A stretch of DNA of 64,000 bases from Alteriqipengyuania flavescens (lineage in GTDB: Bacteria; Pseudomonadota; Alphaproteobacteria; Sphingomonadales; Sphingomonadaceae), in the NCBI RefSeq assembly GCF_030406725.1, contig NZ_CP129107.1:930001-994000 (forward strand), in the 5' to 3' direction. Below, one piece after another: positions 17,076 to 25,864 of this stretch (positions are counted from its first letter, which is position 1; every line of letters starts with the position of its first letter). The notes under the pieces were generated by a model. That model had not been told where the DNA came from. It worked only from the letters and a program-made list of their open reading frames with translations, and did not search any database. Made by a program: the position numbers and the translations under genes.

Positions 17076-17701
17076 ATGGCCTTCGCGGCAGGCGTGTCGG
17101 GCTGCGACAATATCAAGATGAACATCAATGGCAGCGACTTCGACGGGAAGCCGCTGGCGGAGATCGACCTCTCAGGCCCGGCGCCGACCGAAGTTGCGCT
17201 GATGGGGCCGGACATCGTCACGATCACCGAGGGTTCGGAATTCGCGATCACCGTTTCGGGCACCATCACCAGCGAATCGCTGGACGACGAGGCCGAGATC
17301 AACGTGTTAGGATCGGGCCGGGTCGACGTGGCCAAGGTCGCGGCCTCGAAACTGGAAATCAACATCGCCGGTTCCGGATCGCTGAAGGCGTCCGGCACGG
17401 CGGACAAGCTCGAAATGTCGATCATGGGTAGCGGCAACAGCGACCTTTCCGGCCTCAAGGTCGGCAATGCCGGCGTGAATGTGATGGGATCGGGCGATGC
17501 GCAATTCGCGTCCGATGGCAAGGTCGATGCCAGCATCATGGGTTCGGCAACATCACTTTGCGCGGCAGCGCCACGTGCGAAGTCAGCTCGATGGGTTCGG
17601 GTACGCTGCGCTGCAAGGCGGGTGAAAGCCGCAGCGCCGCCGAAGCCGCCCCTGCTGCAACCGAACCGCCGGAAGCAGGCGAGTCGCCCGACGCTCCCTA
17701 A
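17076..17701 (+). pseudogene. Head GIN domain protein (DUF2807), frameshifted
   Basis: The reading frame from 17076 encodes a beta-helical GIN-domain protein with repeated M/L-GSG motifs (NVLGSGRVD, NIAGSGSLK, SIMGSGNSD, NVMGSGDAQ). It breaks near 17545-17547, where one G appears to be missing after MGS. Restoring one base yields GNITLRGSATCEV, then SSMGSGTLRC and a stop at 17699-17701, for a protein of about 208 aa. The N-terminus keeps only the end of a lipoprotein signal (MAFAAGVSGC, lipobox VSGC) without a basic n-region, and an in-frame stop at 17061 blocks any upstream extension. Two lesions suggest a decaying gene, but a one-base sequencing error in a G run would explain the frameshift. 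Such proteins are cell-envelope proteins of unknown role. Confidence 0.75.
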
Positions 17702-17753
17702 AGCCCGAACGCTCCGCAAGCCCCCCGACGCCTGATCCGGATGCCGCCTGCCC

Positions 17754-18716
17754 TTACGACGGGTCGGCGGCCGCCCGGCGAAGGCGGTCGTTGATCGCCG
17801 CGCCGATCCCCTCGTCCGGAATGGGCGCCACAGCCACCGCCGCCTTGTCCGAGGCGGCGGCACGATGCAGCAGCGCGTACAGCCGGGCCGCGGCCTCCGC
17901 CAGGTCTCCGGAGGCCGACAGGCTCGCATCGCCCGCGACCGGCCCGAAACCGATCAGGAATTCGTCCGCCTTGCCCTGCACCGCGTCCAGCCGCACGGGT
18001 TTCCCCGGCGAATAGTGGCTGGCGAGCTGCCCGGGCGCTTCCACCTTCGCACTGACGACCGGTGTGGGGGGCCCGAGCAGCTCGGTCAGTGCGCTGAGCG
18101 TAACCGGACCCGGCCTCAGCAGCGACCAGCCGGAGTCGCGCAGCGCAACTATCGTCGATTCAAGGCCTGCCGACGTCGCGCCGCCATCGAGCACCAGCGG
18201 CACCCTCCCCGCAAGCGTCGCCCCGACATGCGCCGCGCTCGTCGGGCTGACCGCGCCGCTGCGATTGGCGGAGGGCGCCGCGAGTGGCACGCCGCATTCC
18301 TCCAGCAGCTGCCGCATCACCGGATGGGCCGGCATGCGCAGGGCGATCGTCGGCAGCCCGGCGGTGACGGCGGGCGCGATGCCGGCATCCTCGCGCAGCG
18401 GCAGCACCACCGTCAGCGGCCCCGGCCAGAATTGCGCAGCCAGTTGCGTAGCCCGCTCGCCTAAAACCGCGATTCGGCGCGCCTGGTCCACCGATCCGAC
18501 ATGCACGATCAACGGGTTGAAGCTGGGTCGGCCCTTGGCGCGATAGATCCCCGCAACCGCGTCGGCGCTGTCGGCCCGGGCGGCGAGGCCGTAAACCGTC
18601 TCCGTCGGGACAGCCGCGATTCCTCCGTCGAGCAGGATTTGGGCCGCCCGCGCGATGCCATCCGCGTCGGCGGGCACGGTTTCCGTAACGTCGGCAGCGG
18701 CGTGCTTGTCGGCCAT
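17754..18716 (-). CDS. L-threonylcarbamoyladenylate synthase (Sua5/TsaC)
   Basis: Makes threonylcarbamoyl-AMP for the t6A37 tRNA modification. 320 aa with two parts: a YrdC catalytic domain (VPTETVYGLAARADS, then YRAKGRPSFNPLIVHV, the KxR/SxN signature) and a C-terminal Sua5 domain reached through a linker containing GQLASHYSPGKPVRL. The presence of both makes it Sua5 rather than short TsaC. The ATG at 18716 was chosen because the upstream in-frame extension is low-complexity and reaches into the divergent promoter. It faces the acyl-CoA dehydrogenase gene across 74 bp. Confidence 0.92.
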   Translation of the reverse strand: MADKHAAADVTETVPADADGIARAAQILLDGGIAAVPTETVYGLAARADSADAVAGIYRAKGRPSFNPLIVHVGSVDQARRIAVLGERATQLAAQFWPGPLTVVLPLREDAGIAPAVTAGLPTIALRMPAHPVMRQLLEECGVPLAAPSANRSGAVSPTSAAHVGATLAGRVPLVLDGGATSAGLESTIVALRDSGWSLLRPGPVTLSALTELLGPPTPVVSAKVEAPGQLASHYSPGKPVRLDAVQGKADEFLIGFGPVAGDASLSASGDLAEAAARLYALLHRAAASDKAAVAVAPIPDEGIGAAINDRLRRAAADPS

Positions 18717-18790
18717 GACTCGCGCGCTATATCGGGACCACGCCGAAGCCAAGGATTTCCGCCGGAAACCGCGACTAGAGGACCGCAAAG

Positions 18791-20530
18791 ATGGATACGT
18801 TCACCCCGCCCACCCAGGACCAGCTGCTCGCCATTCGGGTGAATGCGGGGATCGGGGAGCTGGCCGAGGCGGAGCGTTTCGCGGCGGCCGAAAGCGATCT
18901 CGTCGAAGCCATCGTCGAAGGCGTCGGCCAGTTCGCCGCCGGCGAATTCGCCCCGCTCAACCGTATCGGCGATACCGAGGGCGCGAAGCTCGAAAACGGC
19001 GTGGTCCGCCTGCCCGATGGCTATGCCGAGGCGTACCGCTCCTATGTCGAGCAGGGCTGGAACGCGATTTCGGGCCCGGTGGAATATGGCGGACAGGGCC
19101 TGCCCTTCACGCTGTCGTGCAACGTGCTGGAGAACCTCGGCACCGCGAACATGGCCTTCAACCTGCTGCCGATGCTGTCGGTCGGCGCGATCGAGGCGCT
19201 GGAGGCGCACGGGGCGGATGCGCAAAAGGCGAAGTACCTCCCCGACCTCGTCAGCGGCAAGTGGTCGGGCACCATGAACCTGACCGAACCGCAGGCCGGG
19301 AGCGATGTCGGCGCGCTGCGCACCACCGCGAGGCCGATCAAGGACGGCGAGCATGCCGGCAAGTGGTCGATCCAGGGCCAGAAAATCTACATCACATGGG
19401 GCGATCACGAATTGGCGGAGAATATCATCCACCTCGTGCTCGCCCGCACGCCCGGCGCGCCGGAAGGAAGCCGCGGGATCTCGCTATTCCTCGTGCCCAA
19501 GTACCATGTGAAGGACGATGGCTCGCTGGGCGCGCGCAACGACCTGCGGCCGGTCAGCCTGGAACACAAGCTGGGCATCAACGCCTCGCCGACCTGCGTC
19601 ATGAGCTACGGCGACAACGGTGAATGCGTGGGCGAGCTGATCGGGGCGGAAAACCGCGGTCTTGCCGCCATGTTCACGATGATGAACAACGCGCGTATCA
19701 ATGTCGGCGCGCAAGGCGTGGAAATTGCCGAGCGCGCGCTGCAGCAGGCGCAACACTACGCCCGCGAGCGGATCCAGAGCGCGCGCGCCGGATCGCCCGA
19801 CAAATCGCCGGTGGCCATCATCGAGCATCCCGACGTGCGCCGCATGCTGCTGCGCATGCGCGCCCTGACCGAAGCGATGCGTGGCCTGCTCTACTACACC
19901 GCCGGCCAGACCGATCGCGGCGTGCTGGGCGACGCCGATGCAAAGGCGCGCGGCGACTTGCTGGTGCCGCTGCTCAAGGCCTGGGCGACCGATAGCGGCA
20001 TCGAAGTCGCCAGCCTTGGCGTGCAGGTCCATGGCGGGATGGGCTTCGTCGAGGAAACGGGCGCCGCGCAGCATTACCGCGACGCGCGCATCGCGCCGAT
20101 TTACGAAGGCACGAACGGCATCCAGGCCGCGGACTTCGTCACGCGCAAGCTGGGCTTCGAGAATGGCGGCGTGCTGGAAGCGCTGATGGGCGAGATTGCC
20201 CGCGATGCCGCCGGAGAACCGGCGCTGAAGGCATTGGCAGAGGATTGCACCGCGATCGGCCGCTGGATGCTGGACGACGCATCGCTTGACGACAGGCTGG
20301 CCGGGAGCGTGCCCTTCACGGCCATGGCCGCGGTCGCGGTTGCCGCGTGGCAGATGACGAAGCAGGCCGCGGCTGCGCCGGAGCTTGCGCCCGGGATCGC
20401 CAAGCGCAAGGCAGTTACCACCCGCTACATGCTCGACCACGTCGTGCCCGAAGCGCGCGGCCTGAAAGCGGCAGCGATGGACGGCGCGACGCTACTATAC
20501 GAACTCGACGCCGACGCGCTGGTGGCCTGA
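18791..20530 (+). CDS. Acyl-CoA dehydrogenase (DmdC-like, C-terminally extended)
   Basis: FAD-dependent acyl-CoA dehydrogenase, 579 aa, about 190 residues longer than medium-chain enzymes because of a C-terminal extension, as in the family that includes 3-methylmercaptopropionyl-CoA dehydrogenase DmdC. Flavin and substrate motifs are GTMNLTEPQAGSDVGAL, GVQVHGGMGFVEE and IYEGTNGIQA; the last supplies the probable catalytic Glu. AGAGGA precedes the ATG at 18791. Substrate chain length cannot be read from sequence, and no other DMSP genes are nearby, so general fatty-acid oxidation is as likely as DMSP breakdown. Confidence 0.9.
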   Translation: MDTFTPPTQDQLLAIRVNAGIGELAEAERFAAAESDLVEAIVEGVGQFAAGEFAPLNRIGDTEGAKLENGVVRLPDGYAEAYRSYVEQGWNAISGPVEYGGQGLPFTLSCNVLENLGTANMAFNLLPMLSVGAIEALEAHGADAQKAKYLPDLVSGKWSGTMNLTEPQAGSDVGALRTTARPIKDGEHAGKWSIQGQKIYITWGDHELAENIIHLVLARTPGAPEGSRGISLFLVPKYHVKDDGSLGARNDLRPVSLEHKLGINASPTCVMSYGDNGECVGELIGAENRGLAAMFTMMNNARINVGAQGVEIAERALQQAQHYARERIQSARAGSPDKSPVAIIEHPDVRRMLLRMRALTEAMRGLLYYTAGQTDRGVLGDADAKARGDLLVPLLKAWATDSGIEVASLGVQVHGGMGFVEETGAAQHYRDARIAPIYEGTNGIQAADFVTRKLGFENGGVLEALMGEIARDAAGEPALKALAEDCTAIGRWMLDDASLDDRLAGSVPFTAMAAVAVAAWQMTKQAAAAPELAPGIAKRKAVTTRYMLDHVVPEARGLKAAAMDGATLLYELDADALVA

Positions 20531-20569
20531 CCGCAGGCTGCGGAGCGAGGCAGCACGGCCCCGCTTCCG

Positions 20570-22009
20570 TCAGTTGGTCCGGGCGTAGTCCTCGCCGAAA
20601 CTCGCGCCGGCCGGGTTTGCACCGGTCGCACGGCTCGGCAGGCGGCCGTAATTCAGCCGCTCGATGGCGGGGGCAGGCTCCGCATCTTCTTTGATAACGC
20701 GCCAGATGATGCCCGCCGTATCGTCGCTGACGATGAGCGCACCGGTGTTGTCGAATGCAACCCAGGTCGGCCGCCCGCGCGTCGTCCCCTCGCCGGTCAA
20801 AAAGCCGCCGAGCACCGTCTGCGGGGTGCCGACCGGTCGACCGCGCTCGTCGAAATCGACGAAAACCACGTCGTAGCCCGACGGCGGCTTGCGGTTCCAC
20901 GACCCGTGCCGCGCCACGAACGCGCCGCTGCCGAAGGTCTCGCCCATCCGGTGGCCTTCCGGCGTGAAGGCAAGGCCCAGCGCCGCGACGTGCGGGCCCA
21001 TGGCGTAGACCGGCTTGCGCGCATATTCCTCGAGGAATCGCGGCATCGGCCAGTCGACCCGCATGTCGCGCTCGAACCGCCAGTAGACCCACGGCCAGCC
21101 GTAATTCGCGCCGAAGGGCACATCGGTGAGGTAATCCGGCACGAGGTCGGAACCGAGCATGTCACGCTCGTTCACCGTGGTCCACAAGCGGCCCGACCAC
21201 GGCGCGAAGGCGAGGCCGTTCGCATTCCGCAAGCCGACCGCCCACGGCGCCTGGCGCTTCTTGTCGAGATCGTAGGACCAGATCATCGCCCGGCCCTCTT
21301 CGGGTTCCTGTCCGTTCTCGCCGATGTTGGAGGCCGACCCGACCGCAATGTACAGCAGGGGCTCGTCCGGATCCTTGGCAATATTGCGCATCCAGTGATT
21401 GCCCGCCGCGGGCAGGTCCATCAGCTTGCGAGGCGTGCCGGTGACTTTCGGTGCGCCCAGCGCGTAATCGAATTCGAGCAGCGCATCGTGGTTGGCAATC
21501 CACAGCTTGCCGTCTTCCCACGCGACGCCCGAAGGTGACGCCAGATCGTCACGAAGCACCGTGCGCACTTCCGCCACGCCGTCACCGTCCGCATCGCGCA
21601 GCAGCACCAGCTGGTCGGGCGAAACACCCCCTGCCCCAGCGCGGCTCATCAGCTTGCCCGCGATCCAGCCCATCAAGCCACCGCCCTCGCCCGCCGGCGC
21701 GCGGGTGAGGGTCACCAGCACATCGCCATTGGGCAGTGTGTAAAGCACGCGCGGATGCTCCAGCCCCTCTGCGAAGCGGTTCACGGTGTAGCCGGCCGGC
21801 GCGTCGGGCAATTCTCCCTCGGCCCAGCCCACCGGTTCCGCGATCGCGACGGTCGGGATCATCTGCGAATCCCCCTCGACCAGGGTCGGATCGGTGCCCG
21901 AAACCTCGTCCACCGAAAGTTCCGCCGGGTCACCGCGCCAGATCCACACCAACAGCGCGGCGAGGATCAGGGCGATGACGAGCAGGGTGATCAGCAGCTT
22001 TTTCTTCAT
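20570..22009 (-). CDS. PQQ-dependent sugar (sorbosone) dehydrogenase family protein
   Basis: 479 aa beta-propeller protein of the soluble glucose/sorbosone dehydrogenase family, anchored by an N-terminal membrane segment (MKKKLLITLLVIALILAALL) with the propeller in the periplasm. Family blocks are visible: GNHWMRNIAKDPDEPLLYIA, NGLAFAPWSGRLWTTVNERD and FVARHGSWNRKPPSGYD. PQQ binding is inferred from the family only; no pqq genes are in the window. The ATG at 22009, directly before the lysine-rich membrane anchor, was preferred over a TTG 36 bp upstream. It faces the GAF-domain gene across 61 bp and converges with the acyl-CoA dehydrogenase. Confidence 0.8.
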   Translation of the reverse strand: MKKKLLITLLVIALILAALLVWIWRGDPAELSVDEVSGTDPTLVEGDSQMIPTVAIAEPVGWAEGELPDAPAGYTVNRFAEGLEHPRVLYTLPNGDVLVTLTRAPAGEGGGLMGWIAGKLMSRAGAGGVSPDQLVLLRDADGDGVAEVRTVLRDDLASPSGVAWEDGKLWIANHDALLEFDYALGAPKVTGTPRKLMDLPAAGNHWMRNIAKDPDEPLLYIAVGSASNIGENGQEPEEGRAMIWSYDLDKKRQAPWAVGLRNANGLAFAPWSGRLWTTVNERDMLGSDLVPDYLTDVPFGANYGWPWVYWRFERDMRVDWPMPRFLEEYARKPVYAMGPHVAALGLAFTPEGHRMGETFGSGAFVARHGSWNRKPPSGYDVVFVDFDERGRPVGTPQTVLGGFLTGEGTTRGRPTWVAFDNTGALIVSDDTAGIIWRVIKEDAEPAPAIERLNYGRLPSRATGANPAGASFGEDYARTN

Positions 22010-22070
22010 GCCCGGCGGAATAGACCCGGGCGGGACTTGCGGCAATGGGCCACCGCCCTATGTCGCACCC

Positions 22071-22559
22071 ATGTTCGATTTCCAGCCCGATCCCGATCAG
22101 CCCAAGGCTGTCCTGTACGACGACTTGCTGAGCGCGGCCGGTGCCCTGGTCGCCGGTGAGCGCGACCCGGTCGCTAACATGGCCAACATTGCCGCCCTGC
22201 TGTGGCAATTCCTGCCCGACCTGAATTGGGCCGGGTTCTACCGCATGGTCGACGGCCAACTCGTGCTAGGCCCCTTCGTCGGCAAGCCGGCCTGCATCCG
22301 CATCGCGGTCGGCAGCGGAGTTTGCGGTACGGCCGTATCCGAACGGTGCACGCAGCTGGTGGACGATGTCGAGGCGTTTCCCGGCCACATAGCCTGCGAT
22401 GGCGAGACGAAGTCGGAACTGGTGGTCCCGGTGATGGCAAACGACGAGGTCATCGCAGTGATCGACCTCGACAGCCCCTCTCTCGCCCGCTTCGACCAGG
22501 ATGACCGCGCGGGGATAGAGGCGCTCGCGCAGCGCATCGCCCCGGCGGTTTCGGGCTGA
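22071..22559 (+). CDS. msrC: GAF-domain free methionine-(R)-sulfoxide reductase (fRMsr)
   Basis: 162 aa single GAF domain that reduces free L-methionine-(R)-sulfoxide. The three redox cysteines expected for the family are present: PACIRI, GVCGTA and HIACDGETKSE; the aromatic residues of the substrate pocket lie in LNWAGFYRM. The ATG at 22071 gives the usual family length; upstream codons lie in the divergent promoter. It is probably monocistronic. Confidence 0.9.
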   Translation: MFDFQPDPDQPKAVLYDDLLSAAGALVAGERDPVANMANIAALLWQFLPDLNWAGFYRMVDGQLVLGPFVGKPACIRIAVGSGVCGTAVSERCTQLVDDVEAFPGHIACDGETKSELVVPVMANDEVIAVIDLDSPSLARFDQDDRAGIEALAQRIAPAVSG

Positions 22560-22706
22560 CGCCGGTCCGTCACTAGCGTTCCGAATCGGGGCACGCCCGC
22601 GCAAACCCTTGGTTGCGTGCGGATCGCGATGGTAAGTTTCGGGTTAATGGATCGGGCTGCGGCGCCGCTGTGGCTCCCCGTCCGCTATGCCTGAGAGGAG
22701 CCACGC

Positions 22707-23462
22707 ATGACCCACCCCAAGCTCGCCGCCGTGCTTGCCGCTGCCGGCCTTGCCGCTGCAGCGCCCGCCGCCGCGCAGGATTACGACCCGCTGCCGCCGC
22801 TTCCCGGCACCGAGCAGACCACGTACGAAGGCGAATGGCAGGGCGAGTGGGTCGAGGACGACCGCTACCAGGGCGAATGGACCGGCACCTATGACGGGCC
22901 CGCCGCCTATCGGGACCGTCCCTACTATGATCCGGCCACGCGCGACGCCTGGCTCGACGAATGCCGCAGCCGCGACCGCGACAGCAATATCGAAGGCGCC
23001 ATCATCGGCGGCGTGATCGGCGGGATCGCCGGCAACCGGATCGCGGGCGAAGGCAACCGTCGGATCGGCACTGTCGTCGGCGGTGTCGTGGGCGCTGCGG
23101 CGGGTGCGGCCATCGATAGCGCGGAAGGCGGCTATGCCGACGAATGCGAGGCCTATCTGGACCGCTACATGGCCAGCGGTCACGGCGGCTATGGCTACCA
23201 GTCGGCTTATGGATATGGCCACTCCGGCTACTACGCCGGCTGCGGTTGCCAGGGCTACATGGCGACCCGCATGGTCCCGATCACAACCTATCGCTTCGGC
23301 CGGGTCGAGTATGCCGAAGACATCTTCGAGGAAGAAATCGAAGAGACGGTGATGGTGGAGGACGTGGTCTACGAAACGGTTCGCGAAGAAGTCGCCCCGG
23401 AACCGACCAAGCGCGTCGAGATCAAGACCCAGCCGACCAAGCGGCTGCGTTCTCGCAAGTAA
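22707..23462 (+). CDS. Exported glycine-zipper (2TM) domain protein with acidic tail
   Basis: 251 aa. The signal peptide MTHPKLAAVLAAAGLAAAAP ends with Ala-x-Ala. Tyr/Glu/Trp-rich repeats follow (EGEWQGEW, YQGEWTGTY), then a glycine zipper of two short hydrophobic hairpin segments at about residues 95-130 (IIGGVIGGIAGNRIAGEG and TVVGGVVGAAAGAAI), then a Gly/Tyr/Ser-rich stretch with GCGC. The C-terminal 45 residues are strongly acidic and repetitive (EEEIEETVMVEDVVYETVRE) before a basic end. The glycine-zipper family associates with the outer membrane; the exact role is unknown. Confidence 0.8.
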   Translation: MTHPKLAAVLAAAGLAAAAPAAAQDYDPLPPLPGTEQTTYEGEWQGEWVEDDRYQGEWTGTYDGPAAYRDRPYYDPATRDAWLDECRSRDRDSNIEGAIIGGVIGGIAGNRIAGEGNRRIGTVVGGVVGAAAGAAIDSAEGGYADECEAYLDRYMASGHGGYGYQSAYGYGHSGYYAGCGCQGYMATRMVPITTYRFGRVEYAEDIFEEEIEETVMVEDVVYETVREEVAPEPTKRVEIKTQPTKRLRSRK

Positions 23463-23487
23463 AGCGGACTCATATGCCGAGCGCCAG

Positions 23488-23525
23488 AAAATCGCGCCGC
23501 GCAACTTTTCGCGCGGCGCGATTTT
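23488..23525. terminator. Bidirectional intrinsic terminator
   Basis: AAAATCGCGCCGCGC (23488-23502) pairs with GCGCGGCGCGATTTTT (from 23511) across an 8-base loop, giving a T-run on both strands. It separates the convergent glycine-zipper gene and parB. Confidence 0.9.
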
Positions 23526-23541
23526 TCGTATCTACATGGAA

Positions 23542-24471
23542 TTAAACGGTTTCGCCCGTCAGGCGCTGGCACACCAGGTCGAGCTGGTCGAGCGTGCGAT
23601 AGCGGATCGTCACCGCACCCGATCGCGGGTCGGCATCGGCGGCGATCTTCACCGACAGTCCCAGAAAATCCTCGAGGTGCTGCTGCACGGCGAGGATGTC
23701 GGCGTTGGCCTCGCTTGCGCCGGCAGTTGCCGCAGACTTGCGCGATTTCGCCGGACGACCGCCGCGTACGAGCTTTTCCAGCTCGCGGACGTTGAGCGAC
23801 TTCGCGATGGCCGTCTCGGCCAGTTCGGCCGCGTCGTCATGGCCCACAAGCGCGCGGGCGTGGCCCATCGATAGCCGCCCTTCCGCGACGTGATCGATCA
23901 CCTCCTGCGGGAGCGACAGCAGACGCTGGAGGTTCGCGACATGGCTGCGCGACTTGTCGACCAGCTTGGCGATGTCCGCCTGAGTCATGTCCTCATATTC
24001 GGCAAGCCTTTGATAAGCTTGCGCTTCTTCGATGGGATTGAGGTCTTCGCGCTGGATGTTCTCGATCAGCGCGAGGGCCATCACATCGCGCTCTTCCAGA
24101 TCGCGTACAATCGCGGGGATCTGGTGCAACCGCGCCTTCTGCGCCGCGCGCCAGCGCCGCTCGCCGGCCACCAGCTGGAAGCGACCGCCACTCAGGGGCC
24201 GGACAATGACTGGCTGGATAACGCCGCGGGCCGCGATGGAAGCGGCCAGTTCGGCCAGCGCATCTTCGTCGAAATAGCGGCGCGGCTGTTCGGGATGCGG
24301 CTCAATGGAAGCCACGGCGATGGTCTTGAGGTCGTTTTCGCCCTCGCTGCTCGATCTGTCGGTCGACACCACCAGCGGTTCTTCGCGCCGGGCTTCGCCC
24401 ATCAAGGCACCGAGGCCCCGGCCGAGTTTGCGACGCTGCGCCGGCTTGGTCTTGTCGGTGTCCTCGCTCAT
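23542..24471 (-). CDS. parB: Chromosome partitioning protein ParB
   Basis: CTP-dependent clamp that loads at parS and spreads on origin-proximal DNA, 309 aa. The N-terminal LGRGLGALMGEA carries the basic box that stimulates ParA. The CTP-binding/arginine-rich motif GERRWRAAQKA and LIENIQREDLNPIEEA follow, then the helix-turn-helix TQADIAKLVDKSRSHVANLQ that reads parS, and a C-terminal dimerisation domain. The ATG at 24471 overlaps the parA stop (ATGA). Four matching parS sites lie 0.8-3.3 kb upstream. PopZ, its expected polar anchor, is encoded at 47.3-47.8 kb. Confidence 0.97.
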   Translation of the reverse strand: MSEDTDKTKPAQRRKLGRGLGALMGEARREEPLVVSTDRSSSEGENDLKTIAVASIEPHPEQPRRYFDEDALAELAASIAARGVIQPVIVRPLSGGRFQLVAGERRWRAAQKARLHQIPAIVRDLEERDVMALALIENIQREDLNPIEEAQAYQRLAEYEDMTQADIAKLVDKSRSHVANLQRLLSLPQEVIDHVAEGRLSMGHARALVGHDDAAELAETAIAKSLNVRELEKLVRGGRPAKSRKSAATAGASEANADILAVQQHLEDFLGLSVKIAADADPRSGAVTIRYRTLDQLDLVCQRLTGETV

Positions 24472-25244
24472 GCGGCCTTCCTTTCCTTCGGCAAGCGCCC
24501 GATCAACTCGCGCGCCAGCGCCATGTAGGCGCGGCTTCCCCGGCAATTGTGGTCGTAAATGAGCGCGGGCAACCCGTGGCTCGGCGCTTCCGACAGGCGC
24601 ACATTGCGCGGAATCACGGTCTCGAACACCAGATTGCCAAGACAATCGCGCACATCGTCGGCGACTTGATCGGTCAGGCGATTGCGGCGGTCGAACATGG
24701 TCAGCGCAACCCCGATAATGCCGAGATTGGGATTGAGCGACTGCTGCACCTGCTCGACCGTCTGCAGCAGCTGGCTCAACCCCTCGAGCGCAAAAAATTC
24801 GCATTGCAGCGGGATCAGGAGCGTGTCAGCGGCGGTCAGCGCATTCAGCGTGAGCGTGCCGAGCGATGGCGGGCAATCGATCAGGCACACGTCATGGCCG
24901 CGATGCCCGGCCAGCGCATCCCGCAAGCGATAGGAACGATCCTGGATACCGACGAGCTCGACTTCCGCCGCACTCAGGTCGACCGTAGCGGGGACGACCT
25001 GCATGCCGGGGATGGTGGTGTCGAAAATACATTCGCCGAGCGGCGCTTGGTCAACGATCAGCTCGTAGCTCGAAGAAGTACGCCGGTCGCTGGAAATCCC
25101 CACTCCCGTTGACGCGTTGCCCTGCGGATCGAGATCTACCAGCAGCGTTTTCCAGCCCGTCGCCGCCATGGCCGTCGCGATGTTGATGGCGGTAGTGGTC
25201 TTGCCCACCCCGCCCTTCTGGTTGGCGACCGCAATGGTTATCAT
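24468..25244 (-). CDS. parA: Chromosome partitioning ATPase ParA
   Basis: 258 aa ParA/MinD-family ATPase that binds nucleoid DNA when ATP-bound and moves ParB-parS complexes. The deviant Walker A box QKGGVGKTTT is at the N-terminus (residues 9-18); DLDPQGNAS is switch I/A' and IDCPPSLGTL the Walker B region. There is no N-terminal helix-turn-helix, so this is the chromosomal (short) type rather than plasmid type Ia. It overlaps rsmG upstream and parB downstream by four bases each. Confidence 0.97.
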   Translation of the reverse strand: MITIAVANQKGGVGKTTTAINIATAMAATGWKTLLVDLDPQGNASTGVGISSDRRTSSSYELIVDQAPLGECIFDTTIPGMQVVPATVDLSAAEVELVGIQDRSYRLRDALAGHRGHDVCLIDCPPSLGTLTLNALTAADTLLIPLQCEFFALEGLSQLLQTVEQVQQSLNPNLGIIGVALTMFDRRNRLTDQVADDVRDCLGNLVFETVIPRNVRLSEAPSHGLPALIYDHNCRGSRAYMALARELIGRLPKERKAA

Positions 25245-25864
25245 GGTGCGACTCTTCCCTTCCCGACGAGGATTTTCGCCTCTTCATCCGTCAAAGATTG
25301 TTCCACGTGGAACAATTTGCGGCGCTTCGGCTTCAGCGCAGCCCATTCTTGCTCGGCAGAGCGGCCTTTCGGCAAGACCCATTCGGTGCGTGCTGTGGAG
25401 AAACGGGCGGATAAATCGAGCAGCTTGGGCAGCGGAGCGAAGGCGCGCGCCGAGATTACCGCGGCTTCGAAGGAATCCACGAACTCGAGGCGCTTCCCCT
25501 CCACCCGGCAATTATTGAGGGCTAGTCCCGTTATGCAACGCTCCAGCCAGTCGTTCCGGCGGCGACGCGACTCGACGAGGATGACTTTTCGCTGGGGGCA
25601 GAGAATGGCCACCACCAGGCCGGGAAGACCCGCGCCTGTGCCCAGGTCGAGCCACGGGGATGTTTCACGTGAAACATGAACGACGAGCTGGGCGCTATCG
25701 GCGATATGGCGGACCCAGACGTTATCGAGGCTCGCTTGGGCCACAAGGTTCTGTTCCTCATTTTCCACCCGCAACATGGCGGAAAATTGGTCAAGCCTCG
25801 CAATGGCGCCCTCGCCACCAATACCCGCCACGAAGGCTCGGGCCTGCTCTTCACTGGCAATCAT
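25241..25864 (-). CDS. rsmG: 16S rRNA (guanine(527)-N7)-methyltransferase RsmG
   Basis: 207 aa SAM-dependent methyltransferase modifying G527 of 16S rRNA. The SAM loop is [15 protein letters not shown], preceded by RHIADSAQL, the RsmG hallmark. It overlaps mnmG and parA by four bases each, as in the classic gidA-gidB-parA-parB arrangement. Two parS palindromes lie inside the coding sequence: one encodes FHVEQ near the C-terminus, the other HVSRET just before the SAM loop. Confidence 0.96.
   Translation of the reverse strand: MIASEEQARAFVAGIGGEGAIARLDQFSAMLRVENEEQNLVAQASLDNVWVRHIADSAQLVVHVSRETSPWLDLGTGAGLPGLVVAILCPQRKVILVESRRRRNDWLERCITGLALNNCRVEGKRLEFVDSFEAAVISARAFAPLPKLLDLSARFSTARTEWVLPKGRSAEQEWAALKPKRRKLFHVEQSLTDEEAKILVGKGRVAP
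25299..25314. promoter_or_regulatory. parS: parS site 1 (inside rsmG)
   Basis: TGTTCCACGTGGAACA, a perfect 16-bp palindrome matching the conserved bacterial parS consensus. ParB nucleation site. Confidence 0.95.
25661..25676. promoter_or_regulatory. parS: parS site 2 (inside rsmG)
   Basis: TGTTTCACGTGAAACA, the canonical B. subtilis-type parS sequence, a perfect palindrome. It differs from the other three sites only at the symmetric C/T positions. Confidence 0.95.

Noticed and set aside
17300-17620. Repeated GSG-encoding DNA in the GIN gene as a possible tandem DNA repeat or CRISPR-like array
   Set aside because: The similarity is at protein level (beta-helix turns) with variable DNA and no spacer regularity.
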